Shown: in pieces, positions 42,428-54,447 of the stretch | Numbering within the stretch: position 1 is the first letter of the stretch | Layout: each line of letters starts with the position of its first letter | Source of the DNA: Hawksworthiomyces lignivorus | Taxonomy: Eukaryota > Ascomycota > Sordariomycetes > Ophiostomatales > Ophiostomataceae | DNA: 64,000 nucleotides | Direction: 5' to 3' | NCBI GenBank assembly: GCA_002917075.1 | Contig: NTMA01000032.1 | Location: forward strand, 62,001 to 126,000 | Translations under genes and position numbers: made by a program | Notes under the pieces: generated by a model | The model's database searches: none | What the model was told of the DNA's origin: nothing | Seen by the model: the letters and a program-made list of their open reading frames with translations, nothing else

Positions 42428-44394
42428 ATGTGGCGCCGAATATATCTGCTTCTGCTGCTCGTACGGCTATGGTTTGCTATGTCGCCTAGCTACCTGCATC
42501 CGGACGAGAACTTCCAGGGGCCTGAAGTTATTGCTGGTAAGACAAAACAGAAAGAAGAACAAACACCACTGCTTTGTGTTGGGGGGAGCGCAAGCGTCGT
42601 TGAGGGGATGGATCGGCAGCCCAGCATTCCTCGCGTGTGTTGCGCCGGCAGAAGCGGAGTTTCCCTTTCCGAATCTGAGCCTTGCGCAAACCTCCAAGAC
42701 AAGCCTTTTTGCTCTCGCCGTGGACAATGGTGTCGCTAACAATTTTTTTTTCTTGTGTCGCAGGCGAGGTATTCAGCTACCCAGTACGCCTGACCTGGGA
42801 GTTCACGAGCGACCACCCGATTCGAAGCGTGTTTCCGCTATGGCCCGTGTACGGCCTGCCGATGTTTCTCCTGCGCTGGCTTTGGATCGGCAACGGCGGC
42901 GACGGCGAGATTCCGCCCTACGCGGTCTTCTGGGTGCTCCGCCTACTCATGTTCATCATGAACTTTGTCCTCCTCGACTGGGCAATCTACGAACTCGTGC
43001 CCGCCAAGCGCAACCGGCAGACGGCCATGCTGCTGCTCGCCTCCTCCTACGTGACCTGGACCTACCAGACGCACACCTTCTCCAACTCGGTCGAGACGCT
43101 CGTGGTGGCCTGGAGCCTCGTTCTCATTGAGCGCATCGTTACTGGTCGGGTAAGCTATTTTTTTGGTCTTTCTGCTTCTTTGTGGCTGTGGCGCGATGCG
43201 CTATTATGTCTGTTTCTAACAATTTCCTGCAGCAAGATCGCGTCCCACTGCTGGCACCGACCATTCTCGGAATCGTTGTCGTGTTCGGCGTCTTTAACCG
43301 CATTACTTTCCCTGCTTTTCTGCTCATTCCTGGACTTCGTTTGATACCCTACTTTATGAATAGGTATGTAGCCCCCTGTCCCCAGCCTTCCCCCCCCAGT
43401 TCGACTCTACGCTCGCGCTCAGTTCTGACTTCAAAAAAAAAAATCAAACAGACCTTTATCTTTTGTTGCCATGGCCTTTTCGGGCCTCGTAACGACCATT
43501 ATTGCCATTGCCTTCGACACTGCCTTTTACACGCCGCACCAGGTTACTTGGAGCGACCTGCTCTTCCACCCGGTGATCACGCCCCTCAACAACCTCCTCT
43601 ACAACATGTCGCCGGCCAACCTGGCCCAGCACGGCCTGCACCCGTGGTACCAGCACCTGCTGGCCAACATGCCGCTGCTGATCGGCCCGGCGGCGCTGCT
43701 GGTGGTGCTGCAGCCGCACTTTTCGCTGCGGCTGTACTCGGCCGTGTCGGGCATCTTTGTGCTGTCCATCTTCCAGCACCAGGAGGCGCGGTTCCTGCTG
43801 CCGACGATCCCGCTGCTCCTGTCGTCGGTGAGGCTGCCGCGGAACCCGCGGGTGCAGCGGGCGTGGTGGGTAGCGTGGATCGGCTTCAACGCGGCGCTGG
43901 GGGTGCTGATGGGCGTGTACCACCAGGGCGGGGTGGTGCCGGCGCAGATGTTTATGAGCCGGCAGCCGGACGCGACGCAGGCGGTGTGGTGGAAGACGTA
44001 CAGCCCGCCGATCTGGCTGCTCAACGGCAAGAACGCGGTGCTGCAGACGCGCGACGTCATGGGCCTGCCGGGCGACGCGCTGCTGGCGGAGCTGGCGGAG
44101 CTGGCCACGTGCGACACGCCGGCCGACCGCCGCAACAGCGAGTACCGCAAGGAGAAGAACGGCACGTACCTGATCGCACCGCTCTCGGCCGCCTGGCTCG
44201 ACCCCTACCTGCCCAACAAGGGGCTCGAGGGCCTGCGCTTCCGCGAGGTCTGGCGCACCCGCAGCCACCTCAACCTCGACGACCTCGACTGGGCCGAGGA
44301 CGGCGTCTGGAACACGCTCAAGCGCGTCGTCGGCCGCCGCGGGCTGGCGGCCTGGCGGGTCACCAAGAGCTGCCCCGACAAGCGGCGGCGCTGA
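42428..44394 (+). CDS. SMP3: GPI mannosyltransferase 4 (Smp3/PIG-Z, GT22 family)
   Basis: ER multispanning glycosyltransferase (522 aa) that adds the fourth, alpha-1,2-linked mannose to the GPI core using dolichol-phosphate mannose; essential for GPI anchors in yeast (family knowledge). Four exons: 42428-42536, 42764-43149, 43233-43363 and 43452-44394, with introns of 227, 83 and 88 nt and consistent phases. Seen: luminal catalytic motif HPDE (24-27) after the first membrane segment, followed by [47 protein letters not shown] and [17 protein letters not shown], the GT22 blocks. The position of HPDE, the [11 protein letters not shown] loop and the length favour Smp3 over Gpi10 or Alg9. The final roughly 100 residues are soluble and charged, ending CPDKRRR. 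Confidence 0.9.
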
Positions 44395-45015
44395 GCAAAA
44401 GCCTCCCCCCTCCACCCCTCCCCCAAGCGTCCTTCTTAGAGGGCCTGCTGTGTGGGGATAATCATAGGCTTAAAAAAAAAAGCTTCCCTCTCTCCATTTC
44501 TCACTCTATCTGTCTTCCGTCTCTCTCTGCGCGTGTGTGGCTATTTGGTTCTAGGTTTTAATGGAGGTGTTTTCGGGGAACTACTGGGAGGGATTCTGGG
44601 TTTTGGAACGGTTTATACGTATGATAGAGTTTATAGAGGCCTTCTGCTTTGTAGCGTTGCTAGTGGATATGCACGGTGCACAAAATTTGAATACACGGAA
44701 CAGTTGATTACTTTTTATTTGCCTCTTTACAGTGTGCATTCGGACAAGCGCAGCACTGTCCCGTCCCACAAGTAGAAAGCAATCGCCGAATGGGCTGATC
44801 TGCGTTTGCGTTCACGCAGAACCAAAATTTTGGCTATCAACAGCAGACGGCAGAAAATAGGACACACCTGGCAAGGTGTACGGCGCTACAACTTTTCCGA
44901 GTTCCTGTCTGTTCTTCTCTGCCCTTCTCTGTGCTGCACATTCAGTCTTGCAGCTTGGTTCACAACTTTCGATCAGCCGTGTCGTCTCTGCATCGCGGAG
45001 CTTGCATCAGCAATC
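44395..45015. other. Intergenic between Smp3 and Pet100
   Basis: About 620 bp holding the 3' end of Smp3 and the 5' region of Pet100. Short frames here have no motifs. Confidence 0.6.
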
Positions 45016-45433
45016 ATGGGTGGTTTAAATTTGGAGGTGTTCAAGGTACTTCACACCCTCTCTCCCTTCTCTCACTCCCCACGCGTCTCTAGATTTGTAT
45101 CCTTTTGCAGGGCACCTTGAATGGCCGCTGGCCAAAGCTTAGGGCTGGTCTTTCTTTCACCTGCTAACTGCTGGCCCGTCGCAGTTTGGCATGTACGTCA
45201 TGTTCCCCATCGGCATCATGTACTACTTTGGCACCAATCTCGACTCGCGCTTTAACGTCCCCGACTTCTGGCCCAAGGCCGAGAATGCCAATAAGGTGCC
45301 GCTCGACCGCGACGAGATTCATGCTGAGCTGCAGCGCCTGCGCGCGCGCCGCCTGTACCAGCGAGACCGGCGGCTGGCGGAGGAGGGCCAGCAGCAGCCG
45401 CAGCAGCAGGTGTCGTCGAATGACAACAACTAA
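45016..45433 (+). CDS. PET100: Cytochrome c oxidase assembly factor Pet100
   Basis: Mitochondrial inner-membrane chaperone (92 aa) needed for a late step in assembling respiratory complex IV (family knowledge). Exons 45016-45045 and 45185-45433, intron 139 nt (GTACTT...GTCGCAG, branch GCTAACTG), in phase after ten codons. Seen: MGGLNLEVFK, then one membrane span in FGMYVMFPIGIMYYFGTNL (11-29), then RFNVPDFWP, the signature of Pet100. The C-terminal half is charged with LQRLRARRLYQRDRRLAEEG and a Gln-rich tail. The donor GTACTT is less common but the join restores the family sequence exactly. The gene ends tail to tail with the TACO1-like gene, 336 bp apart. Confidence 0.93.
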
Positions 45434-45769
45434 GGGTAGGGAGAGGAGACTAAACAAACAAATGATATATGGCAATATGGGAGAAAAGACGGCAGAGAAC
45501 AACATAAGGCGAGAAAACTACGAAATCATAAATACGGCGTTTCTGGGGGCAGATCGAAGAATTGCCAGAGAATTGGCTCCTGTGAGGGGTTAATAGTATT
45601 CTCTTTTTGGATTGCAAGGCATTGTAGAATGTATAGTACAGAAACCTTTGTGATGGTGGGGGAGGGACTTTATGCCTTTTGTATATATGTACAGATTCTT
45701 TACTCTATTCCTTACTCTTTGATAAGCCAAAGTGCCTGGTGACACAACAGCCGCTCTCTCTCTCAGTAT
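45434..45769. other. Shared 3' region of Pet100 and the TACO1-like gene
   Basis: A 336-bp spacer between two convergent stops. Nothing else visible. Confidence 0.6.
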
Positions 45770-46791
45770 CTACCAGTCCAGATCCTTCTCGATCTGTTGC
45801 CAGACGTCGTCGGACGCCTGGCCCTGCGTTGCGTTCGTGTAGATGGCGCGCACGTCTGGGTAGGCGCGCAGGGACTGGATCAGCTCGACGAGCTTGCGCA
45901 GGTCGTCGCCGCCACCGACGGGGCTGCGCGTGTCCTCGTTGGCATCCCAGATGGAGTTGTCGGCGCTGAGGACGGCCAACCCGCGGCCGCTGCCGGCGAC
46001 GGCGGCGACGACGGCCGCCGTCTGGAGGGGCGGCGTCCACACGATGATGCGGCCGTCGTCGTCGGTCTCGATGTCCTCAGCGCCGGCCTCGATGGCGTCC
46101 TCGAGGATGTCATCGGCGGTGGCGGGCGGCTCCGACGCGCCGTCCGCCGCCTCTTCGCCGTCCTCGTCGCCGGCGCGGGGACCCAGCACCACGCGTCCCC
46201 GCCGCGTGAAGAAGAACTTGGTCGGGGTGCCGGTGCCGGCCTTGCGGCGCACCAGCGCGTTGAGGTCCTGCAGTGCGCGGGCCTTGCTCTCGGTCTCGAG
46301 GTCGACCACGAGCGCCACCGACGGCGGCATCATGACCTCGTACGTCACGCTCTCGAGCCGCGCCCCGTCCGCCGACCGGCCCTGGCCCCGCGCGATCGCC
46401 GCCTCGATCACCGCCTTGGGCACAGCCGCCTTCTTGGCCGCTGCCACCACGGCCGCCAGCTGCGGGTTGTTGCCCACGTCGGCGCCGTACACTGCCAATG
46501 AGGGCTTGGTTAGCGTTTCGCCGGCTCTGCTTCGCCCTAGGATCCAATGGCCAAGAGATACGCACTTTGCGAGTACAGCGTCATGGTCTTGGTGAAGTTG
46601 CTGCGCAGCGCCGTCTTCTTGGCGTCTGCCGCGCCCTTCTCGTGCCGGATCTTGGACCACCGGTTATGGCCGCTGGCCGCCGCCGGGCTAGCCGAGAGCG
46701 CACGGCGGCATTGTGCACATGCAAGCCGTCGCCAGGCAGCCGGGAGGCCCTGGCGCAAGCCTGAAGAAGCGAGAGGCACAGCTGGAGGCAT
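45770..46791 (-). CDS. YebC/TACO1-family (DUF28) mitochondrial translation factor
   Basis: Predicted mitochondrial protein of 315 aa. Eukaryotic members (human TACO1, yeast Dpc29) promote translation by mitoribosomes, in human notably of COX1 (family knowledge). Exons 46566-46791 and 45770-46491; the 74-nt intron (GTGCGT...GGCAG) splits an A|TG codon. Seen: an Arg/Ala-rich, acid-poor N-terminus that fits a mitochondrial presequence (about 1-37), then the family opening SGHNRWSKIRHEKGAADAKK (40-59), NPQLAAVVAAAKKAAVPK, and later RKAGTGTPTKFFFTRRG, DDILEDAIEAGAEDIE and a C-terminal IYTNATQGQASDDVWQQIEK. All three YebC subdomains are present. It is divergent from Laa1 with a 548-bp shared upstream region. 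Confidence 0.9.
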
Positions 46792-47339
46792 CTTTGCGGA
46801 GATTCTGTTTTAAAAATCCCCTGCGTCTTGCCGCTCTAAAAATCATGCACTGCATCAAAACGTTCCAAAATAGCTTCATATGCTCTGCACCGCTGTAGAA
46901 TACAGGGCGGTGGCGCAGATTTTTTCCCACTCTAACGCCCGGTAGACTACTAGACCGCCCCGTGTGGCTACCCCCAACCCGCCAGCCCATAGCGTCGACC
47001 AGGTAGCTCTGGAGGGGCCGTAATTTGCAGCTTGAGCGCTGATTGGCTGAATCAGAGTCTACCCACATAAGGGGAACACACTGAACACATCAATCAACTG
47101 AGACGGCAAATGGTGAACGACATCAAAAAGGAGACATCTGTTGGCCACTGCACGACAGAGCTTGGAAAGTTGCCTTTTTTGGCTCATCCAAGCTGCCAGC
47201 ATCGTCTGTATATCGTTATTCAGTATTATCAAGCTAGTCGGGAGAGAGATTCAGGATTCGATACGACTCCTCCGTTTCTCTCTCTTCCGCATCCCTCGAA
47301 CCTCGCTCCTCTCTTCGCCAGCGACGCCAGTTGTCTCCG
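46792..47339. promoter_or_regulatory. Shared divergent promoter region, TACO1-like / Laa1
   Basis: 548 bp between two ATG codons on opposite strands. The Laa1 side is C/T-rich with CTCTTCC and CCTCGCTCC near 47275-47330. No TATA box or known operator can be assigned by eye. This is inference from the gene arrangement. Confidence 0.5.
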
Positions 47340-50300
47340 ATGTCGACGGCTGCGTCGCCAGCCCTAGATGGCCCTCACGAGGGCAGCGGCAGCGGCAACA
47401 ATGGGGCAGGCGACTACGATGACGCTGCCGCTGTTGCTGCCGCCGCCGCTTCGGCCACCGCTGCCACCTTGAATGCGGCGCCTGCCTCCACCAGCCCTAA
47501 CCCCGAGCTCGACACGACCCACCTTGCCAACCTGCCGGCCGAGCAGCAGGACCTCACGCTGCTTCAGTTTTCTGCTACGCTGGGCCGCCACGTGCGCGGC
47601 CTCGCGCCGGACGACTGTACCGCCCAGCAGTTCTACCTCAAGAAGGAGATCTTCAAGATCCTCAACCTGACCACGCCGCCGCCCTCGCGCGTCGTCCGCA
47701 ACACCCTCGGCCGCTGCCTGGCCCACGTCTTCAGCAAGGGCGACCGCAAACTGCTGTTCGAGACCATCAACGACCTCAACGCCCTGATTGCCAGCAGCGG
47801 CAAGGTCAAGTCCGACGGCAGCGGCGACAGCCGCACCAAGCACGCCGCCGTCGTCTGCCTCGGCGACGTTCTGGGCGCCGCCGGCGACAGCGCCATCGGC
47901 CTGCACCAGCTGTCGTGCGCGACCTTGTTCAAGGTGCTCAAGGCCTCGCAGAACCACGCCGGCCTGCGCGCCGCCGTCTTCACCGCGTTTGGCAAGCTGG
48001 TCACGTGTATCGAGACCAGCACCGACGAGGGCATCGCCCGCGACATCTGGAAGCAGGCCCGCAGCCACGCCTCCGGCGACAAGGGCGCCCTGGTGGCCGT
48101 GGCCGCCTGCCGCTGCTTGATCGCCCTCGTGCGCGCCACCACCTACTTTGACACCTCCAGCGACTTTGACAGCCTGAGCAAGACCATCCTCAAGACGTTT
48201 GACGCCCCCTCGCCCCACGTGCGCCGGGCTGCCGCCGACTGCCTCGTCGAGGCCATGGTCAAGGGCTACGCCGAATCCGTGGACAGCGGCAGCGGCGGCA
48301 GCGGCGGTGACGGCGGCGGCGGGGGCGGACTCAGCCGCGTCATGTCGACGCGCAGGTCCGCCCGGCCAAAGGCCCTCAAGCGCGCCTCCACCCACCCCAG
48401 CGTGCCGGGCGGCCTGCAGGATGACGACGACCTGCCCTCGTCGCGGTCCAGCAGCCCGGCGCCGTCGCGGTCCAGCCACAACCTGCTGTCCCTCCCGCTC
48501 GTCGACATGCTCAAGACGCTGTCGAACCACTACGTGCGCCTGTCCACGACGAACCGCGCCCGCGCCGCCATCGGCATCTGCTACGGTCGCGTGCTGCAGC
48601 GCCTGGGCGAGAAGGCCGTCGAGCTCAACTACCTCAAGATCATCGAGAACCTGACCGTCGACCTGCTGGGCCACGCAAACATCGCCAACAACCGCTACCG
48701 CCTGCTCATCTCCCGCCGCATCGTCGACACCATCGTGCAGGACATTGTCGGCCGCCGCATCCTCAGCGAGACCGGCCAGGTCGCCGCCGCCAAGGCGCTC
48801 ATCAACGACGTGCTCAAGAACTACCCGCAGGTCATCAAGGAGCGCCCCGAGCCCAGCAAGCACACGCTCGTCGTCGCGCTCAGCGCGCTCGCCTCGCTGA
48901 TCGGCGCCCTCGGCTCCGCCGCCAACAACTTTGCCGAGGCCTGCCGCGACGGCCTACTACAGCTGCTGCCGCACCCCACCTACAGCGTCCACGTGCACGC
49001 GGCCGCCTGCCTCAAGGCGTTTGTGCTCGCCTGCCCCCAGCAGCTGCTGCCCTGCCTCTCCGTGTGCATGAACAGCCTGAGCCGCGAGCTCGGCCAGCTC
49101 GGCAGCGGCGGCAACTCCAGCACCCACCAGCACCGCCGCTGCCTCGGCTTCGCCTACGGCCTGGCCGCCACCCTCAGCGCCAGCCCCCAGCGGCCGCTGT
49201 ACGGGTCCGTCGACATCAACAGCCGCGTCCTGACCATGGCCACCAACCTGCTCAAGACGAGCGGCAAGCTGGAGCTGCGCATCGCCAGCGTGCAGATCCA
49301 GGTCGCCTGGGTGCTCATTGGTGGCCTCATGTCGCTGGGGCCCAACTTTGTCAAGATCCACCTGTCGCAGATGCTGCTGCTCTGGAAGAACGCCCTGCCC
49401 AAGCCGCTGGCCAAGGACAACGTCGCCTCGCGCAACCTGCTCGAGACCTCCTTCCTGACCCACGTCCGCGACTGCGCCCTCGGCTCCATCCTGGCCTTCC
49501 TGCAGTTCAACAGCCGCCTGCTGACCGTCGACGTCTCCAAGCGCATCGCCGCCATGCTGCAGCACACCACAGCCTTCCTCAAGACCCTGCCCGCCAAGAA
49601 GCTCACCGACGACATCTCCCAGCGCCTGACCCCTGCCCTGCAGCTGCACGACCTCGACATCATGGTCCAGCGCCGCGTTCTGCAGTGCTACCTGCGCCTC
49701 ATCAACCTCGCGCCCGCCGGCGGCAGCGAGGCCCTGCTGCAGTCCAACCTGCTGACCCTGGTCATCTCGCTGTTCGCCGACCCGGACAACTACGGCGCCG
49801 GCTCGCTCAGCGCCTCCATCGCCACCGCCGCCGGCACTTTTGAGACCATCTGGGACGTCGCCGACAACGCCGGCTTCGGCGTCACCGGCCTGGTGTCCGG
49901 CTTCAAGGTGAGGGGCCTGCCGGGCCAGCACGAGAAGAACGCCGCCGAAGAGGAAGAGCAGCAGCTCCTCCTGTCGTCCCTCGACGAGACGGCCGGCCCC
50001 GAGGGCATCATAGAGAGCCTGCTGCTGTCGCCCGTCTGCGGCGCGTTCGAGCACGACGCATCCCTCTTGTACATCGGCAGCGGCAGCAGCGGCAATGGCA
50101 ACGGCAGCGGCAGCAGCAACGGAAACGCCGCCTCGGGCGGCTTTTCGCTGCTCCCCGACCCGCCAGCCACCGAAGTGGTCAACCTCGCCATCCAGCTCTT
50201 TGCCTACGTCTTCCCGCTCACGCCGGCCAAAGTCCAGGAGAGCATTCTCGAGCAGGTGGCTACGTTCATGTCGGCCGGCTCTCTCCAGCGCGATCTCGGC

Positions 50301-53300
50301 CGAAAGGCGGCAATCAACGTCAACGTGGCCGTGGCGCTGCTCTCAACGCTCAAGGTGGCCGTCCGGGAGACGCAGGCGTCCCCCGGCGACGTGACGAACC
50401 AGGCCGTCGAGAAGCTGCTGCAGGATCTCATCCGCGGCTTCGTCATCGACCCGGACCAGTACGTGCGCAGCATCGGCTATTCCGCCGTCGGCCGCCTCTG
50501 CAACGCCTGCGGCAACGCGTTCACCAACCACGAGATCAAGTACCTGGTCGACACCATCGTCGTCAACCGCGAGCCGAGCGCGCGTGCCGGCTGCGCCATG
50601 GCCCTGGGCTGCATCCAGACCCGCGTCGGCGGCATGGCGGCCGGGTACCATCTCAAGACGATCCTGGGCATCCTCATGTCGCTCTGCAACGACCCGCACC
50701 CGACCGTGCACTTTTGGGCGCTGGAGGCGTTTGCGCGGGCCTCGGACGCCGCGGGCCTCAATTTTTCGAGCTACGTCTCCAGCACGCTGGGCATGCTGGC
50801 CCAGCTCTACGGCTCTGAGAACCACCACGCCGAGGTGGCCTCGGCCGTCTCGATGAACCTTGAGCTGGATCTGAGCACGACGGCAGCCATTGCGCGCTGC
50901 ACCGACGCCCTGGTCAACGTGCTCGGGCCCGACCTGCAGGAGTCGACCAAGTCGCGCGAGCTCATCTTCACGCTGGTTCGCCAGTTCCAGGACGAGGAGG
51001 ACCTGCAGGTCCAGCGCGCCAGCCTCGGCTGCCTGGAGCACCTCTCGCTGTACGCGCCGGGCTACGTCGACTTTGACGACTACGTCAAGCTGCTGCAGCG
51101 CTACATGCAGTCCGACCACCAGGCCCTGCGCGACGCCGCCGTCGACGGCCTGTACAACCTGATGAAGCGCAACGCCGACGAGGTCATCGCTGCGGCCGAT
51201 CCGGGCCTCGAGGACCAGCTGTGGCTGGTGCTCGACCGCCACCCGTCGCACGACGGCATCCGCAACATCTTCCGCAGCTGGATGCGCCAGGGCTGCCTCC
51301 AGGACACGACCGCCTGGCTGCAGCGGTTCCAGCGCGTGCTGAAGATGACGCGGCCCAAGGTCCCCGAGACGACGCGGCTCGCCGCCGCCTTCCGCAACGC
51401 AAACCGCACGGCCGCCGTCATCGACCTCCAGGACGAGGAGGTCGCCGGCCTCGGCTCGGGCGACCGGGACGGCGCGGACAAGGACAACGAAGGGGGCCCG
51501 GCGGACGGCGTCGCCGCGGGAGCTGGAGGTGCTGGAGCTGGCGGTGCAGCCACCGCCGGCAGCGGCAGCGGCGCTGTGGTCGGCCCTGGCTCTTCCGCGA
51601 CGGCGGCGGCGGTCGCGGCTGCCGCCGCAACGGCCGCCGGGTCCGAAGTCGAGCCGCTGCGGTGGCAGATCACGGCGTTTGTGCTGTCGCTGCTGAACGA
51701 GGTCTTCCTCCTCGTCGGCAACCACACGGCGGCGACGGCCAGCGTGGGCGGCGACACGCCGCCGGCGCAGGCGGCCCTGCAGAACAAGATCGCCGACGTG
51801 GTGCGCATGGCCTTCTCGGCGTCGACGTCGGGCGTGCTGGAGCAGCGCATCTGGGGCCTCAAGATCATCGGCGCGCTGCTGCGCATGTTTGGCAAGACGC
51901 CCGACCCGGACTTTGAGGAGGCCATGATCCTGGAGCAGTACCAGGCGCAGATCAGCTCGGCGCTGACGCCGGCGTTTGCGGCCGACTCGTCGCCCGAGCT
52001 GGCGTCCGAGGCCGTGCACGTGTGCGCCGCCTTTGTGGCGACGGGCATCGTCACCGACGTGGACCGCATGGGCCGCATCCTCAAGACGCTGGTCAGCGCG
52101 CTGGAGAGCTTTATGACGGACAGCGAGAACGCCGGCATCGGCGACCTCAAGGGCCTGAGCGCCAACGCCCAGGTCATGGTCAAGATGTCCGTCTTCGCCG
52201 CCTGGGCCGAGCTGCAGGTCGCCAGCCTCGAGCAGCAGTACCTGGTCGACGTGCTGCGCCCCCACATCGGCAAGCTGACGCCGCTGTGGCTCGAGTCCCT
52301 GCGCGAGTTTGCCCGCCTGCGCTTCGAGCCCGACATCTCCATGACCCTGGGCCCGCCCTCGCTGTCCGGCAGCCTCGACACCATCTACGCCGCGCTCAAC
52401 CGCGAGACCCTGCTGGCCTTCTACCAGGACGCCTGGCTGAAGCTGGTCGACGCCATCGCCAGCCTGATCGAGCAGGACAGCGACTTTGTGTTTGACGCGC
52501 TCGACGGCAAGCTGGCGGACGAGGGCGACGGCGACGGCCGGGCGCCGGGCAAGAACGGCGCGGCGGGCGCGCTGCAGCCCAACGGCGGCGGCAGCAGCGG
52601 CGGCGCCGGTGGAGCGCGGTCCAAGACGGCCGACATCAACTACCGCGACGAGCCGCTGGCCTTCTTCTTCGTGCTGTTCGGCATCGCCTTTGAGGCGCTG
52701 GCGGCGCGGCAGGGCCACGCCGACTCGCTGACGGCGCCAGGCCAGACGCTGGAGATTCTGCAGGCGCTCAAGAAGATTTTGCACCCGAGCGTGTCGGGCC
52801 AGGCCATCTACCGCGACGCCATCTTCTCCGAGACCATGGACCTGCTGGACCGGCTGGTGCTGACCGAGGGCCTGGACGTGCAGGGGGTCATCGTCGAGAT
52901 CGCGCGCGCGCTGTGCCTGGCCCACCCGGCCGCGCGCACGGGCGAGCAGCCCGAGACCGGCGAGCTGTCCGAGGACATTGAGCAGCTGTTTGAGCTGACG
53001 CGGATCATCGTGCTGGTGCTGTCAGGCCTGCTGCCGGCGCTGGCCGAGGCGGGCCCGCAGCAGCAATCACAATCGCAGGCCCAGCAGCCCATGCGCTACC
53101 ACATGACCGAGGAGGCCGTGCTGCTGCTGGTCAACACGGCCCTGGGCGCGCTCGTCGACGCCGCCGAGGTGTTCCCGGCCATCATCCGCACGGACCTGCA
53201 CGCCTGCCTGGTGCACATCTTTGCGACCATCCTGGCGACGCCGGCCTGCCAGGAGGTCGTAGTGCCGCAGTCGCTGCCGACGCTGAAGCGGTTCATCGCG

Positions 53301-54256
53301 ACGGCAACGTCGGCGTCCCCCCCCGACGGCAGCGACCCGCAGACCGACGCCCAGATGCGCGGCTGCCTGCGGCGCTTCCTCTCCGTTTACCTCAACGCGC
53401 AGAAGCGGGAGCAGGCCACGTCGCTGGCCTGCGTCAAGAACTGTCTCCTGGCCATCACCATCCTCTTCACTGCCGGCCACAACAACCTGTCGACCAACGA
53501 CCCGCTGGTGGTGCGATTCCTGGACGAGCTCCTGGACTGTCTCACTGACAGAATGGTATGTGATGTTCTTTTTTTTTTTTTTTTTTTTTTTTTGTTTCCT
53601 GCTGTATCTACGAGCTATACTAACCAAGTCTCCCCAAACAACAGACGGCAAAGATTGCCGCAAACTGCTGCCGGTCGCTGCTGATCCACTCGCGGTCGAC
53701 GGCCGCCGACCAGAGCATCGGCCGCTACCTGCTGCCGCGGCTGCTCGCGTTTGTGACCAACGTGGAGCTCGACGACCCGGAGCAGGCGCGCAGCCTGGTG
53801 TCGCAGACGCTCAGTGCCTTTGTAGCCTCCAAGGTGGCCGCGGCCTCGGCAGCGGCGGCGCAGGCGGGCGAGGCGGCGGCGGAGACGGTGACGGCGCGCC
53901 GGTCCGTGACGGTGGCGACGGCGCTCGTGCTGCCGGCGCTGCTGGCACGCGCGGCGGGCGAGCTCGAGAAGTGGCAAGAAGACAACCTGGCAGACGGGCG
54001 CGACGAGACGGAGGCTGGAGCGGCGGCGGAGGCCGACCGTGACGCCATCTACAAAGAGACAAGCGGGCGGCTGCTGGAGCTGGCGTCGGCGGACCCGGCG
54101 GCGTTCCGCAGCGTGGTTGGTGGGCTCAACGAGAACCAGCGGTCGTTTATGGAAGACGTGATCCGGGCCGGGCGGCAGGCGGAGGCAGCCAAGCCGGCGG
54201 CCAACGGCAGAGGGCAGCCGTCAATCGCGCTCAAGATGAATTTTGGGGGCGCCTGA
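47340..54256 (+). CDS. LAA1: Giant HEAT-repeat protein, AP-1 accessory factor Laa1 (HEATR5 family)
   Basis: A 2275-aa HEAT-repeat scaffold. Yeast Laa1 and animal HEATR5/SIP bind the AP-1 clathrin adaptor and are needed for its trans-Golgi/endosome localisation (family knowledge). Exon 1 (47340-53555) is 6.2 kb without an intron; exon 2 (53645-54256) follows an 89-nt intron (GTATGT...AACAACAG) containing T25. Seen: helical repeats almost throughout, with conserved family stretches such as VRNTLGRCLAHVFSKGDRK, RRCLGFAYGLAATLSA, PSARAGCAMALGCIQTRVGG and PHPTVHFWALEAFARASD. Low-complexity Gly/Ser/Ala inserts lie near residues 318-335, 915-935, 1380-1440 and 1735-1765. The start is the ATG at 47340; three codons further up the frame reaches only TTG. 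The length is close to yeast Laa1 (2014 aa) and HEATR5B (2071 aa) after removing the inserts. A paralogue cannot be excluded by eye. Confidence 0.9.
53569..53593 (+). repeat. T25 homopolymer in the Laa1 intron
   Basis: An uninterrupted thymine run starting 14 bases into the 89-nt intron. If the run length is wrong the coding sequence is unaffected. Confidence 0.9.
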
Positions 54257-54447
54257 GAGACAGAGAGACCCCTTTAATGTAAATAGAGAGGAGTACAGAG
54301 ACATTTGAGGAGCATAAAACTATATAAATTAGGCACGAGAGAAGGGCACATGGAGCGAAAAACTTTTGATGTATCCAAACGCTTAAAATTTTACTATTTT
54401 TTCTTATTATTTCTTCTTTTTTGTCTATGCCATTTACATCGCTATCG

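Noticed and set aside
50343..52925. 860-codon open frame antisense to Laa1
   Set aside because: The composition (Arg, Gly, His, Ala, Val) mirrors the opposite coding strand; no domain, and Laa1 is clearly conserved.
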